From assembly GCF_020171465.1 (NCBI RefSeq), contig NZ_JAIUZR010000003.1:682001-746000 (forward strand): DNA of 64,000 nt, in the 5' to 3' direction. Below the pieces are notes generated by a model. It did no database searches and was not told where the DNA came from. It worked only from the letters and a program-made list of their open reading frames with translations. Source of the stretch: Lutimonas saemankumensis (GTDB lineage: Bacteria > Bacteroidota > Bacteroidia > Flavobacteriales > Flavobacteriaceae). Positions within the stretch are counted from its first letter, which is position 1. The number at the start of each line of letters is the position of its first letter. Below are positions 32,647-41,911 of the stretch, piece after piece. The position numbers and the translations under genes are program-made.

Positions 32647-35511
32647 ATGACAAGAACAAAGTTTTTTATTGCATTTTTGTTGATGGCCGCTACCCTCGGC
32701 TGGTCACAAACCAAGCTCATTGAAAAAGTGAGTAAAACAGGGGACGAAGTAGTTATTCCCTATGAAAAATATGTACTTGATAATGGATTGACACTAGTGA
32801 TCCATGAAGATCACTCGGATCCTCTTGTTCATGTTGATGTTACCTATCACGTGGGCTCTGCAAGAGAGGAATTGAAAAAATCTGGATTTGCACATTTCTT
32901 TGAACATATGATGTTTCAGGGATCGGAAAATGTGGCTGATGAAGAACATTTTAAACTGATCTCAAATGCGGGAGGAACCCTAAACGGAACCACGAACCGA
33001 GACAGGACCAATTATTTTGAAACCGCCCCCAGTAATCAGCTGGACGTCATGTTATGGCTCGAAGCCGACCGGATGGGATTCTTTTTAGATGCCGTTACGC
33101 AACAGAAGTTTGAAATACAGCGATCCACAGTCAAAAATGAAAAGGGTCAAAACTATGATAACCGACCTTACGGACAACGATCGGAATTACTGGCTGCCGC
33201 ACTTTATCCCTACGGGCATCCGTATTCCTGGTTAACAATCGGTAAGCTGGAAGACCTGGATCGTGTGGATGTGGATGACCTGAAAAAATTCTTCCTTCGC
33301 TGGTATGGCCCAAACAACGCAACCTTAACCGTAGGAGGCGATGTGGATCCTCAGGAAGTAATCAAAAAAGTGGAGAAGTATTTTGGAGTGATCCCTGCCG
33401 GGCCTGAAGTAGAACCTATGAAGCTTGATCCGGTAGTGCTCAATGAATCGAGGTACATCTCTTACACGGATAAAAATATCAGATTCCCTGCCTTGTTTTT
33501 ATCTTTCCCTACCATAGGAAGATTTCATCCGGACGAGGCCCCGCTGGACTGTCTGGCCGATATATTAGGAACGGGACAAAACTCATTCCTGTTCAAAAAA
33601 TTTGTATTGAATCAAAAGGCCGTTCAGGCAGCGAGCTCTCATCCATGTTCTGAACTTGCCGGTGAGTTTTCTGTATATGTTTTACCTTATCCTGGAGGTT
33701 CACTCGCGGATATTGAAAAAGAGATTTACCAGGTCTTTGAGGAATTTGAAGCCTCAGGGGTTACGGATGATGATGTGGAAAAATTCAAGGTAACCATGGA
33801 GTCGAATTTTATCAATGGTTTGGCCAGTGTGAGTGGTAAGGTATCCCAACTGGCAAGTTATGAGACTTTTCAGGGGAGCCCCAATGGCATTGGAAACGAC
33901 CTGGAACGCTATCAGAACATCACTAAAGAAGATGTATTGCGTGTGTATAACAAATATATCAAAGGAAAGCCGTCCGTGGTATTAAGTGTGCTTCCTGAAG
34001 ACGGAACAGCTGCAGCCAGACCCGATAATTTTAGCCCTCAGACGGAAGGTGAAAACCCTTTTCCAACAACGGATTATTCAGGCTTGACCTATAACCGGCC
34101 TGAAGGTGATTCGTTTGACAGAAGCATTAAACCCACTCCGGGAGCTTCTCCTTTGGTTCAGGTTCCTGAATTCTGGACCGAAAATTTGGATAATGGCATG
34201 AAGATCATCGGAACCCAGACAACAGAAATACCTGTTGTTGCCATGAGAATGAGAATCAATGGTGGTCACAGGCTGGATATGTATACACCAGATAAATCCG
34301 GATTGGCAGTCATTACTGCGGGTATGTTGAACGAATCCACAGAAAATTACAGTACGGAGGCCTTGCAGGAAGAACTCAGAAAGATTGGAAGTACCATCAG
34401 TGTATCTGCCAGCGATGCCCAAACGACCATTGTTGTAAATTCCCTAAAGAAAAACGTAGACAGGACCCTTGAAATCCTCGAGGAAATGTTGTACCGTCCA
34501 AAGTTTGCGGCTGAAGATTTTGACCGAATCAAAAAACAACAGCTTGAAAGTTTAAAATCAAATGAAAAGGATCCTGCACTGATCGCATCAAATGTTTACA
34601 GGAGATTGCTATATGGAGAGGATCATATTTATTCGGTTCCAAGTGCGGGGATTCCAACTTCAGTTGAAAATATAAGCGTGGAAGATGCCAAAAACTTCTA
34701 TTCTAAATATTATGCTCCTGAAGTTTCGGAACTGGTCGTTGTTGGGGATATCTCCAAAGATGAGGTCATGAAATCACTTGATTTTTTGAAAGAGTGGAAA
34801 CCCAAAGGACTGACCTTGCCTGAAATGGCTCCTGTAAGCGATCAGGATAAGACAAAGATCTATCTTGTCGATAAAAAGCAGGCGCCACAATCAGAGATTA
34901 GAATAGGTTATGTAACAGACATGCCTTATGATGCTACAGGAACTTATTTCAAATCTTATTTGATGAATTATGCTCTTGGTGGTGGTTTTAACAGTCGGAT
35001 CAATTTGAATTTAAGAGAGGACAAAGGATGGACCTATGGTGCCTGGTCTTATTTTAATTCAGATGATGACCCGGGCCCTTTTACGGCTACTGCCGGAGTT
35101 AAAGCTGATGCTACAGCAGGTGCGGTATCAGAATTCATGAAGGAGATGACCGATTACAGGAAAGACGGCATCACTGATGAAGAGTTGACCTTTATGCGTA
35201 ATTCCATCGGACAACGCGATGCCAGAAATTATGAAACTCCGGGCCAGAAGGCAAATTTCCTAGGACGCATAGTTCACTATGATCTTGATAAATCTTTTGT
35301 CGATGATCAAACCAAGATCATCAATGGTATTTCAAAAGAAGAGATCAACAAACTCGCACAGGAAAAGCTACAGCTTGAGAATATGAATATTGTAGTGGTA
35401 GGTGATAAAGACAGCAATATAGACGCCTTGAATGAACTGGGTTATGAAATTGTTGAATTGAATGAAAAGGGAGAAGTGATTGAAAGTACCAATGAAAAAA
35501 TAAAAGAATAA
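32647..35511 (+). CDS. M16-family (pitrilysin-type) exported zinc peptidase, two-domain
   Basis: A 954-residue secreted metallopeptidase with a signal peptide ending GWSQ. The inverted zinc motif HFFEH (His83, Glu86, His87) lies in the first M16 half, with the third ligand Glu in STVKNEKGQNYDNRPYG. The second half (about 505-930) has the M16 fold (NGMKIIGTQTTEIPVVAMRMRINGG, YALGGGFNSRINLNLREDKGWTYG) but no zinc motif, as is normal for the partner half. The fused two-half arrangement is common in Bacteroidota. It probably degrades peptides in the periplasm. A bidirectional terminator follows. The 172-bp gap before it shows no clear promoter. Confidence 0.94.
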   Translation: MTRTKFFIAFLLMAATLGWSQTKLIEKVSKTGDEVVIPYEKYVLDNGLTLVIHEDHSDPLVHVDVTYHVGSAREELKKSGFAHFFEHMMFQGSENVADEEHFKLISNAGGTLNGTTNRDRTNYFETAPSNQLDVMLWLEADRMGFFLDAVTQQKFEIQRSTVKNEKGQNYDNRPYGQRSELLAAALYPYGHPYSWLTIGKLEDLDRVDVDDLKKFFLRWYGPNNATLTVGGDVDPQEVIKKVEKYFGVIPAGPEVEPMKLDPVVLNESRYISYTDKNIRFPALFLSFPTIGRFHPDEAPLDCLADILGTGQNSFLFKKFVLNQKAVQAASSHPCSELAGEFSVYVLPYPGGSLADIEKEIYQVFEEFEASGVTDDDVEKFKVTMESNFINGLASVSGKVSQLASYETFQGSPNGIGNDLERYQNITKEDVLRVYNKYIKGKPSVVLSVLPEDGTAAARPDNFSPQTEGENPFPTTDYSGLTYNRPEGDSFDRSIKPTPGASPLVQVPEFWTENLDNGMKIIGTQTTEIPVVAMRMRINGGHRLDMYTPDKSGLAVITAGMLNESTENYSTEALQEELRKIGSTISVSASDAQTTIVVNSLKKNVDRTLEILEEMLYRPKFAAEDFDRIKKQQLESLKSNEKDPALIASNVYRRLLYGEDHIYSVPSAGIPTSVENISVEDAKNFYSKYYAPEVSELVVVGDISKDEVMKSLDFLKEWKPKGLTLPEMAPVSDQDKTKIYLVDKKQAPQSEIRIGYVTDMPYDATGTYFKSYLMNYALGGGFNSRINLNLREDKGWTYGAWSYFNSDDDPGPFTATAGVKADATAGAVSEFMKEMTDYRKDGITDEELTFMRNSIGQRDARNYETPGQKANFLGRIVHYDLDKSFVDDQTKIINGISKEEINKLAQEKLQLENMNIVVVGDKDSNIDALNELGYEIVELNEKGEVIESTNEKIKE

Positions 35512-35532
35512 TTCAACAGCTGATGAGAAAGC

Positions 35533-35560
35533 AAAAAGCATCCCAAAGGGGATGCTTTTT
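35533..35560. terminator. Bidirectional terminator between M16 peptidase and outer-membrane protein genes
   Basis: A 12-bp stem, AAAAAGCATCCC / GGGATGCTTTTT, with loop AAAG and T-runs on both strands. It lies between two convergent genes and can serve both. Confidence 0.9.
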
Positions 35561-35580
35561 TTATTAGGCATGAATATCGA

Positions 35581-36420
35581 TCAAAAGCTGGCTGTTACTC
35601 CTAAAGACGGGCCATTAAAAAGGAGTTCAAAGGAGCCATTCCAGTTTAAGGTGTCTACATTTCCGATCAGATTGAGATATTTATAACTCAAACGGGCGCC
35701 TATATATCTGGAAAATTGAAATTGCAATCCGGGAGAAAGGCTCCATAAAGAGCCTTCAATTCCATCAACTTTAATTCCAAACCATTCCGCTTTGGCAAAA
35801 AAGGATAGCGTACGTGTTGGGGCATACAAATATTTTAGTCCAATACTGGGGAGTGGCAGGGTGACGGAAATCTCGGAGCGATCCAGGAAAACCTCTTCTT
35901 CGTTTACATAGGCGAGTCCTGAAACAAAACCGTTTGGACTGAGAATATAGATCCCGATTAATCCTTCTAGTTCATGTTTTAAACCCCGACTGATGGCCCT
36001 TCCAAATCCGATTTTAAGAACAGACACCCCATAACCACCTTCGATGGTGGATCCCTTTTTTAAGGTGTATTTATCCCATACGATGTCTCTGGGAAGAACC
36101 ACAGTGTTTCTGGTTCTCAAACTGAAATAATCTGCATTCATGCTCCAGTTTTTTGAAAATCTCCAATCAATATTTGCGTTAAAAGTAGGTTGAATCCCTT
36201 CTAAATCAAAGGTTTTATCAACATCTATCAGATCCTGGTAAGGCACCGGAGCAGTACCCGCAAAGCCGAATCTTACCTTCTTCAGAGGTGCAAAAGCCCC
36301 GGCATAGATGTAAATCTTTTTTGTAAGGACAGGGTTTTTTTCAAAGTTAATCGTGTCCTGGGCATTCATAAACCCGGAGCTAACCAAAGTGACACATAAA
36401 ACGATAAGCAGCTTTTTCAT
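35581..36420 (-). CDS. Predicted outer-membrane beta-barrel protein
   Basis: A 279-residue exported protein that I do not recognise as a named family. The signal peptide ends FMNAQ. The mature part is rich in alternating hydrophobic/aromatic strands with Gly turns (KKIYIYAGAFAPLKKVRFGFAG, FNANIDWRFSKNWSMNADYFSL, GLKYLYAPTRTLSFFAKAEWFG, PGLQFQFSRYIGARLSYKYLNLIG), and it ends LGVTASF, a terminal Phe typical of barrels. A small OMP_b-brl-like barrel is the best description. It stands alone, convergent with the M16 peptidase and divergent from the porin-like gene. Function unknown. Confidence 0.7.
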   Translation of the reverse strand: MKKLLIVLCVTLVSSGFMNAQDTINFEKNPVLTKKIYIYAGAFAPLKKVRFGFAGTAPVPYQDLIDVDKTFDLEGIQPTFNANIDWRFSKNWSMNADYFSLRTRNTVVLPRDIVWDKYTLKKGSTIEGGYGVSVLKIGFGRAISRGLKHELEGLIGIYILSPNGFVSGLAYVNEEEVFLDRSEISVTLPLPSIGLKYLYAPTRTLSFFAKAEWFGIKVDGIEGSLWSLSPGLQFQFSRYIGARLSYKYLNLIGNVDTLNWNGSFELLFNGPSLGVTASF

Positions 36421-36540
36421 AGATAAGGAGTTCTCCTTGAAATTTCGGTCAAATATAGGACAAAATCATTTTTTGCGGCTTAGCAATATTGATTATATTT
36501 AAATTGAATTAACACAATAAAAAATAGCTAGCCTGACCTC

Positions 36541-37860
36541 ATGAAAATACATCCCAAATTGGTTTTCTTCTTACTATTGATTATTCTTGGATCTGAAGTG
36601 GGTTATGCGCAGCTGGATACTATTTCAGCGATAGACCAATTGGGTGGAGACGGTTACAGAGAGGGACAGTACCCCGGCCTTGGACGTGCTGCTTCTGAAA
36701 TTTTCTACTCTGACAAACCTGTGACTTTTTCAGGTTATGCTGAACTTGCCAATGTGTTTAACGGAGGTGAGCCCAGAGATACAAGTTCAGAAGATCTGGA
36801 ATTATTCTTTAATCAACTTTATAGATTCACCCCTTTTGTAGGTGTAAGAATCAATAAAAGTATTTTTTTAACTGCTGAATTCGGTATTGAGTACCTTGAG
36901 GGGAATGGAGAAAGTGAATTACACTTTTTCCCTGAACTCTACATGGATTTTATTGTAAAGAAATGGATGAGTTTCAGGGCAGGTTTACAACCTTTAAATA
37001 TCGGATATATCAATAATAATGAGGAACCCTTACTTTTTCAAAGTGTTAATCGACCGGAGACGGAGAGGCTCATTTTGCCAACAGAATGGATCGAGGCGGG
37101 AGTTACAGCATACGGAGATCTCTATAATAAGTTCAATTATGCTTTGGGTTTTACCAATGGTGTCCTGGCTAAAGATTTTAAATCAGCAAGCTGGATCAGA
37201 GGAGGAGCAGATGGGCAGATGGAATCGTTTAATAAAATAGCCATAAATGCACAGGTTAATTATTTGCCTGTCAATAATGTTACATTAAGTGCCAGTACCT
37301 ATTATAATGAATCGGGTCGTGATGAAAAGATCACTACAGACCAAGACAGTAAAGAAGTAAAGGCCCCGGTATTTGTGGTTTCTGGTTATGCACGATGGGA
37401 TTATAAGGCCTTTAGTCTGATAGGCATGGGAACCTATGGAACCTTGGGTGAAACCCCTGAAGTATATCGCTTAACGGAAAAAAACCAGGGTGTAGGCCAG
37501 GTCATAGGAGAAGAGGCCTATGGTTTTTATATTGAACCCAGCCTTGATTTGTTAAAAGTATTAGGTCATTCATCAAAAGATGAAGTTAAAAGCGGAAACA
37601 TATTTACCATTTCCAATCCGGAGCTTCCGTTATTTATTCGTTATGAAAGAATGGATACCCACAGCAGTGTTGCCCCTGAACTTGAAGATCTGGACTATGT
37701 GCGCAATAACCTGAACATTTGGATGGTTGGATTCAACTACAAGCCCAATCATCATTTTGTTGTAAAATTTGATGTCAGATTTAGGGACAACCTTGATCCG
37801 CAGGAGGATGTTCCGGCATCAGAAACCCTTTATGAACTCGGTATTGGTATTGAATTCTAA
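36541..37860 (+). CDS. Porin-like outer-membrane protein
   Basis: A 439-residue protein with signal peptide ending GYAQ. It has many amphipathic strands (FSGYAELANVFNGG, FTPFVGVRINKSIFLTAEFGIEY, MSFRAGLQPLNIGYINN, FNKIAINAQVNYLPVNNVTLSASTYYN-like) and a final strand ending LGIGIEF. The RAGLQPLNIGYINNNEEP region recalls phosphate- or carbohydrate-selective porins, in which a polar segment follows a conserved strand; this is only a resemblance. It is followed 131 bp later by another outer-membrane-type gene. Substrate unknown; porin-type barrel likely. Confidence 0.7.
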   Translation: MKIHPKLVFFLLLIILGSEVGYAQLDTISAIDQLGGDGYREGQYPGLGRAASEIFYSDKPVTFSGYAELANVFNGGEPRDTSSEDLELFFNQLYRFTPFVGVRINKSIFLTAEFGIEYLEGNGESELHFFPELYMDFIVKKWMSFRAGLQPLNIGYINNNEEPLLFQSVNRPETERLILPTEWIEAGVTAYGDLYNKFNYALGFTNGVLAKDFKSASWIRGGADGQMESFNKIAINAQVNYLPVNNVTLSASTYYNESGRDEKITTDQDSKEVKAPVFVVSGYARWDYKAFSLIGMGTYGTLGETPEVYRLTEKNQGVGQVIGEEAYGFYIEPSLDLLKVLGHSSKDEVKSGNIFTISNPELPLFIRYERMDTHSSVAPELEDLDYVRNNLNIWMVGFNYKPNHHFVVKFDVRFRDNLDPQEDVPASETLYELGIGIEF

Positions 37861-37920
37861 TTCTTGAAACCTTCCTTGCATCGGCTGCTTTTCATTTTCT
37901 TGATGCAGTGATTTGATGAA

Positions 37921-37946
37921 CTGACAAATCTCATAAAAATTGTCAG
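37921..37946. promoter_or_regulatory. Inverted repeat upstream of the outer-membrane gene at 37992
   Basis: CTGACAA (37921-37927) and TTGTCAG (37940-37946) form perfect 7-bp arms around a 12-bp spacer, 45 bp before the next start codon. It could bind a dimeric regulator or form a hairpin in the leader. No T-run follows, so it is not a terminator. Confidence 0.35.
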
Positions 37947-37991
37947 CCATACATTTTAATTTTATAAGGATAATGGCAAAATTCAATTCTT

Positions 37992-38846
37992 ATGAAACGA
38001 ATACCATTTTTCCTTTTATTGTTTTGTACGAGTTTCATGTTACCTGGCCAGGAAATTGAAGGCGTCCCATCGGATACTTCAGAAAGTGCGCAAAGCCGTG
38101 AATCTATGGCTGTAGATGCAACAGCTACCCAATGGAGTTTCCAACTGGCCTATCAGATGATGCCCGATTATTATGATGACCTGGTCAACGGCGAGCCACG
38201 TCCCGCAGGTATGGACGATTATATTCAGCTTAGAATCGTAGCGCCCCTACCCATGAAAAACCTGACCATCCTTCCAAGATTGACCTTCAGGCATTATGAA
38301 AATCCTCAAGGGCAATCGGGTATGGGAAATACAGAGTTGTTTGCACTAATCATTCCGAAATTTTCAGATTGGGGATCAGGCCGGGCCGGTATAGGGCCGC
38401 TTGTGACCCTACCAGGAAATGAAAATGTAGCAAGGGATGAATGGGGATACGGATTTGCAGGTGCCATTGTAAACAATACAGGGAAATTCTTCTACGGACT
38501 TTTATTGACCCAGTCCTGGCGCGCCATAGACCCCAACGCCTTACCGGAAAACAATACGGATACCAATCCACTTGGTATAGCACCCTTTGTGAATTACCGT
38601 ATTGGTTCAAAAGGATGGTACGTTCAAACAGCTGATATCGTTGCCCAATACGATTGGAATACCGGGCATTTTTATTTGCCTCTTGGCCTGAGGGCCGGTA
38701 AGGTATGGGTACTGGAAAAAGCCTCCTGGAACCTTTATGCTGAGTACCGGACCAGTGCCATTTATGAAGACTGGGAAGGAGCCGCGGTCAAGAATTCCTA
38801 TCGTCTTAACATCTCATATACCATTCCCGTTGGCAAGAAGAAATAA
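37992..38846 (+). CDS. Predicted exported outer-membrane protein (transporter-like barrel)
   Basis: A 284-residue protein with a signal peptide ending LPGQ. After a low-complexity linker (to about residue 45), beta-strand-rich sequence follows: WSFQLAYQMMPDYYDD, NLTILPRLTFRHYENPQG, SGRAGIGPLVTLPGNENVARDEWGYGFAG, GKFFYGLLLTQSWRA, WYVQTADIVAQYDW and NSYRLNISYTIPVG. It resembles Bacteroidota proteins annotated as MetA-pathway-of-phenol-type or transporter-like barrels with a conserved GPLVTLP segment, but I do not claim a family. It follows the porin-like gene on the same strand. Confidence 0.65.
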   Translation: MKRIPFFLLLFCTSFMLPGQEIEGVPSDTSESAQSRESMAVDATATQWSFQLAYQMMPDYYDDLVNGEPRPAGMDDYIQLRIVAPLPMKNLTILPRLTFRHYENPQGQSGMGNTELFALIIPKFSDWGSGRAGIGPLVTLPGNENVARDEWGYGFAGAIVNNTGKFFYGLLLTQSWRAIDPNALPENNTDTNPLGIAPFVNYRIGSKGWYVQTADIVAQYDWNTGHFYLPLGLRAGKVWVLEKASWNLYAEYRTSAIYEDWEGAAVKNSYRLNISYTIPVGKKK

Positions 38847-38878
38847 GGATTACCTTGTTCGAAACCGATATTCGATTC

Positions 38879-39808
38879 TTATTGCTTAAAGAATTCCTTC
38901 TTATACACCTGTCCAAGTTCTTTTTCCAGGAGAAGCACTTCCGGCTTATCCTTGCGAAGCCCCACCTGCCAGTCATTGTAAATTTCCCAGGTTTCGTCTT
39001 CAAAAACCGGCTTGCCGAATTGGTTGATCAAAGCTTTTCGTATCCTGTCTTCTTCGCCCTTAGCCGTAAGGATCCAAACTACATTGAGCGTGTCATCACC
39101 AAAACGTGCTTCAATTTTTCTTGGGAATCCCAAATAGTTTACGCCAAAACAGTTGATCTGGTATTGGGCATTGGGGTCGCCGTCAGGCAAATCCCGTCTG
39201 CTGGTAAAGGCACTGTGACTTTCAAGATCCTTTTGAAGTTCATCATATGAGGCTCCCATTTTTAAAAAAGAAGGTATCAGTCCGGTATTTTCAAGAGGTT
39301 CAGGCTTCCCTTTCCCATTCAGATAGGGATTCTCCCAAACAAACAAATTCGGATGAATGGCTTCATCCGTCATAATCCGCGCTACATCAGTTTCTTTATG
39401 TACAAATAGTTTCTGTTTTTGATAGACGTCATATCCAAGATAATGCCATGATATAGTGTCCTTTACCTGGCTTACAAGAGCTTTTTCCACGTTTCCTTTT
39501 GCCTCGATGAAAGTAAGGCTGTCATCCGAAAAAGTAAATACCGCCTTGTTGATGGTGCCTTTCTCAAGGTTGATTCCCGTACAGACCAAATGTTTTTCAT
39601 CATATTGAGCCAGAGGATAAAGAGGCTTCTTTACTTTAATTACTTTGGAATGTTCCGAAACTTTATCAAGTTTCGCCTTTACCGATTGAAGGGATTCTTT
39701 TAAGCGGATTCCGTTAAACTGATTTTCAATCTGGGAAAACCCTGTTCGTGGCAAGGTAAATACAAAGACAAAAACGAAAACTGCACGGCTAAGATTCTTA
39801 AGAGGCAT
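38879..39808 (-). CDS. Exported protein of unknown function
   Basis: A 309-residue protein with a hydrophobic signal (RAVFVFVFVFTLPRTGFSQ). The mature part looks soluble with mixed alpha/beta content: FNGIRLKESLQSVKAKLDKV near the start is repeated in style by MGASYDELQKDLESHSAF (about 190-210). This suggests two related modules in which a short domain measures or binds a ligand. One Cys pair (VCTGIN, INCFGVN) is present. No catalytic motif is seen and no family is recognised. It is convergent with the barrel gene upstream and divergent from the UDG-fold gene. Confidence 0.7.
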   Translation of the reverse strand: MPLKNLSRAVFVFVFVFTLPRTGFSQIENQFNGIRLKESLQSVKAKLDKVSEHSKVIKVKKPLYPLAQYDEKHLVCTGINLEKGTINKAVFTFSDDSLTFIEAKGNVEKALVSQVKDTISWHYLGYDVYQKQKLFVHKETDVARIMTDEAIHPNLFVWENPYLNGKGKPEPLENTGLIPSFLKMGASYDELQKDLESHSAFTSRRDLPDGDPNAQYQINCFGVNYLGFPRKIEARFGDDTLNVVWILTAKGEEDRIRKALINQFGKPVFEDETWEIYNDWQVGLRKDKPEVLLLEKELGQVYKKEFFKQ

Positions 39809-39919
39809 ATAAATTTATTATAGATTAGACTATTATAAGACTCAAACGGACTACTGAATGTTACATTCAAAAATCAAAATTCTTATTGGTTTTTCTATTT
39901 TTGACAAAAATTCGTTGAA

Positions 39920-40540
39920 TTGAACCCTATCGATCAATTTATAAATGCTTTGAGAAAGCAGAAAGTTGCTGCTCAAACCACCAATTTATACCGAGGTGAG
40001 TCAAAATCGGCACAGCTCAGAAGGTCAAATTTAGCCATGTATCTCCATAAAATGGAAAGGTTGAAGCCAACTGTCCTTCTGCTTGGAGAGGCCCCGGGAT
40101 ATAAAGGATGCGGGATCACAGGAGTTCCTTTTACCAGTGAGCGGGTTTTGGCCGAACATTCTTTTTTTAGAGATCGGGGGTTTAAAATTAGAAGCAATAT
40201 CTTAAAACCTGAAAGTGAAATTTCGGCCACCATTGTCTGGGATGAACTTGAGCGTCTTGACAACATTCCTCTCATCTGGAATATTTTCCCTTTTCATCCC
40301 CATACCACTGAAAATAAACGTGCCAACAGGACCCCGAATAAGGCGGAACTCCAGACAGGTAAAAAATATCTTTTGCACTTGCTGGAGCTGTTTAGCATTG
40401 AAAAAATAATCACTTTAGGCAGGAAACCCGAATCCATGGTGAAAGAATTGGGACTAAAACACAATTACGTCAGGCATCCGGCCAATGGAGGCAAAAATAA
40501 ATTTGTCAGTGGCCTGTGCGAATCAATGAGTAAGAATTGA
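39920..40540 (+). CDS. Uracil-DNA glycosylase superfamily protein
   Basis: A 206-residue cytoplasmic protein of the UDG fold. Motif A is LLLGEAPGYKGCGITGVPFT (about residues 52-73), which places the base. NIFPFHPH (about 121-128) and the C-terminal RHPANGG match the later pocket and the minor-groove loop. The pattern differs from classical family-4 UDG (GEAPG followed by ExxxGxPFVG), so the exact base removed is uncertain. It starts at TTG: an in-frame stop lies five codons upstream, and the first ATG (residue 40) would delete part of the N-terminal region before motif A. It ends overlapping the region just before the exported zincin gene. Confidence 0.8.
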   Translation: MNPIDQFINALRKQKVAAQTTNLYRGESKSAQLRRSNLAMYLHKMERLKPTVLLLGEAPGYKGCGITGVPFTSERVLAEHSFFRDRGFKIRSNILKPESEISATIVWDELERLDNIPLIWNIFPFHPHTTENKRANRTPNKAELQTGKKYLLHLLELFSIEKIITLGRKPESMVKELGLKHNYVRHPANGGKNKFVSGLCESMSKN

Positions 40541-40614
40541 CCCTTTTAAACCATGAAATTTATTGTGACTGTAACATATTTAGCTTCGTTCAGTCTCATA
40601 ATAAACTTTATCCA

Positions 40615-41892
40615 ATGCAAAGACGATTTCAATTAACCGTACTACTTTTTCTTATTCTAAATCTTGCAGGCGCTCAGGAAAAGCCAAACGTGGGCAAGAT
40701 CAACGCCTATGCTGACAGTTACTACAGAGAAAAGAATTATGATAAAGCAGCCCAGAATTATATCAAGGTAGTCGAACTTGCAGAATTCAGAAGTAAAAAG
40801 AAGAATGCCGCATATAATGCCGCATGTTGTTTGGCTTTACTCAATAAAAAGGACAGCGCTTTTATTTTGTTAAGCCAGGCGATTGAAAATGGATATAATA
40901 ATAAGGCTCACCTTATTAAGGATTCTGATTTGAATGTTCTTCACAGCAGTGAGAAATGGAAAGAATTACTAAATCATATGCCTGAGTCCAGTGGGCTGAA
41001 CAGTGATCCGAAAATGGCAGTGATCCACACCTCAGACATTCACCATTTTTGGGAGGCATACGATCTGGCCATCAAAGATTCTGCCGTGGCAAGGGAGATC
41101 TATAAAACGCATTATTTTGACAAAGGAACAGATGGGATGCACGATTATATGGGCTTAAAGGTCAGTTCTATTGATCATTTTGTAAAACATATTCAATCCT
41201 ATCCCAAGCTCTATGAAACGATAAGGGAGAATACCTTGAAAGTAGATGAATATAAGATCGAAATTCAAAAGAGTTTTGAAAATTTCAAAGCCATTTATCC
41301 CCAGGCTAAATTTCCTGACGTATACTTTGTGATAGGGGCCTTTACCAGCGGCGGCACGATATCGTCTTCTGGTCTTTTCATAGGTACCAATCAGATGAGT
41401 GACGGAGCAGAGGTAAATACAGAGGAGTTGAGTTTTGGGATGAAATTATTAATGAATGAGTCAGCTTATATTCCCAATATTGTGGCCCATGAATTGATTC
41501 ATTTTCAACAGGACGGAATGAAAAAGGAATCGATTACCTTAAGAGATGTCATAAAAGAAGGGATGGCTGACTTTATCGGAGAATTGATCAGTGGGGGAAC
41601 GGCCAATGAAAAAATATTTGAATGGGCCAGAGGTAAGGAAAAACAAATCTGGACCGAATTTCAAAAAGACATGTATTTAAACCGCTACAGCAATTGGATC
41701 GCAAACTATAACACCGCGTCAAAAGACAGCTATCCCGACTTAGGCTACTGGATAGGATATGAAATCTGTAAATCCTATTATGAGAATGCTGAGGATAAAA
41801 ACCAGGCTATTTACGACATGCTCCATATTCAGGATTATAAAAAATTCCTTGCAGACAGCCGTTGGGAGTCAAAGTTGGAACAGATGCCTTAA
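40615..41892 (+). CDS. Exported TPR protein with DUF2268-like zinc peptidase domain
   Basis: About 425 residues. The start at 40615 gives a signal peptide (TVLLFLILNLAGAQ); an upstream start at 40537 adds an odd leader. TPR-like helices cover 30-115 (NYDKAAQNYIKVVELAEF, NAAYNAACCLALLNKKDSAF). The second part contains a gluzincin motif VAHELIHFQQ (His292, Glu293, His296) and a downstream EGMADFIGEL segment whose Glu is the likely third zinc ligand. This arrangement fits DUF2268-type predicted Zn-dependent proteases. It probably acts in the periplasm. It is a single gene convergent with the universal stress gene. No substrate is known. Confidence 0.82.
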   Translation: MQRRFQLTVLLFLILNLAGAQEKPNVGKINAYADSYYREKNYDKAAQNYIKVVELAEFRSKKKNAAYNAACCLALLNKKDSAFILLSQAIENGYNNKAHLIKDSDLNVLHSSEKWKELLNHMPESSGLNSDPKMAVIHTSDIHHFWEAYDLAIKDSAVAREIYKTHYFDKGTDGMHDYMGLKVSSIDHFVKHIQSYPKLYETIRENTLKVDEYKIEIQKSFENFKAIYPQAKFPDVYFVIGAFTSGGTISSSGLFIGTNQMSDGAEVNTEELSFGMKLLMNESAYIPNIVAHELIHFQQDGMKKESITLRDVIKEGMADFIGELISGGTANEKIFEWARGKEKQIWTEFQKDMYLNRYSNWIANYNTASKDSYPDLGYWIGYEICKSYYENAEDKNQAIYDMLHIQDYKKFLADSRWESKLEQMP

Positions 41893-41911
41893 ATAACCTG
41901 ATTTCCGATGA

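Noticed and set aside
38855-39250. 131-residue plus-strand frame
   Set aside because: It is antisense to the exported protein gene at 38879-39808, which has a signal peptide and a consistent composition.
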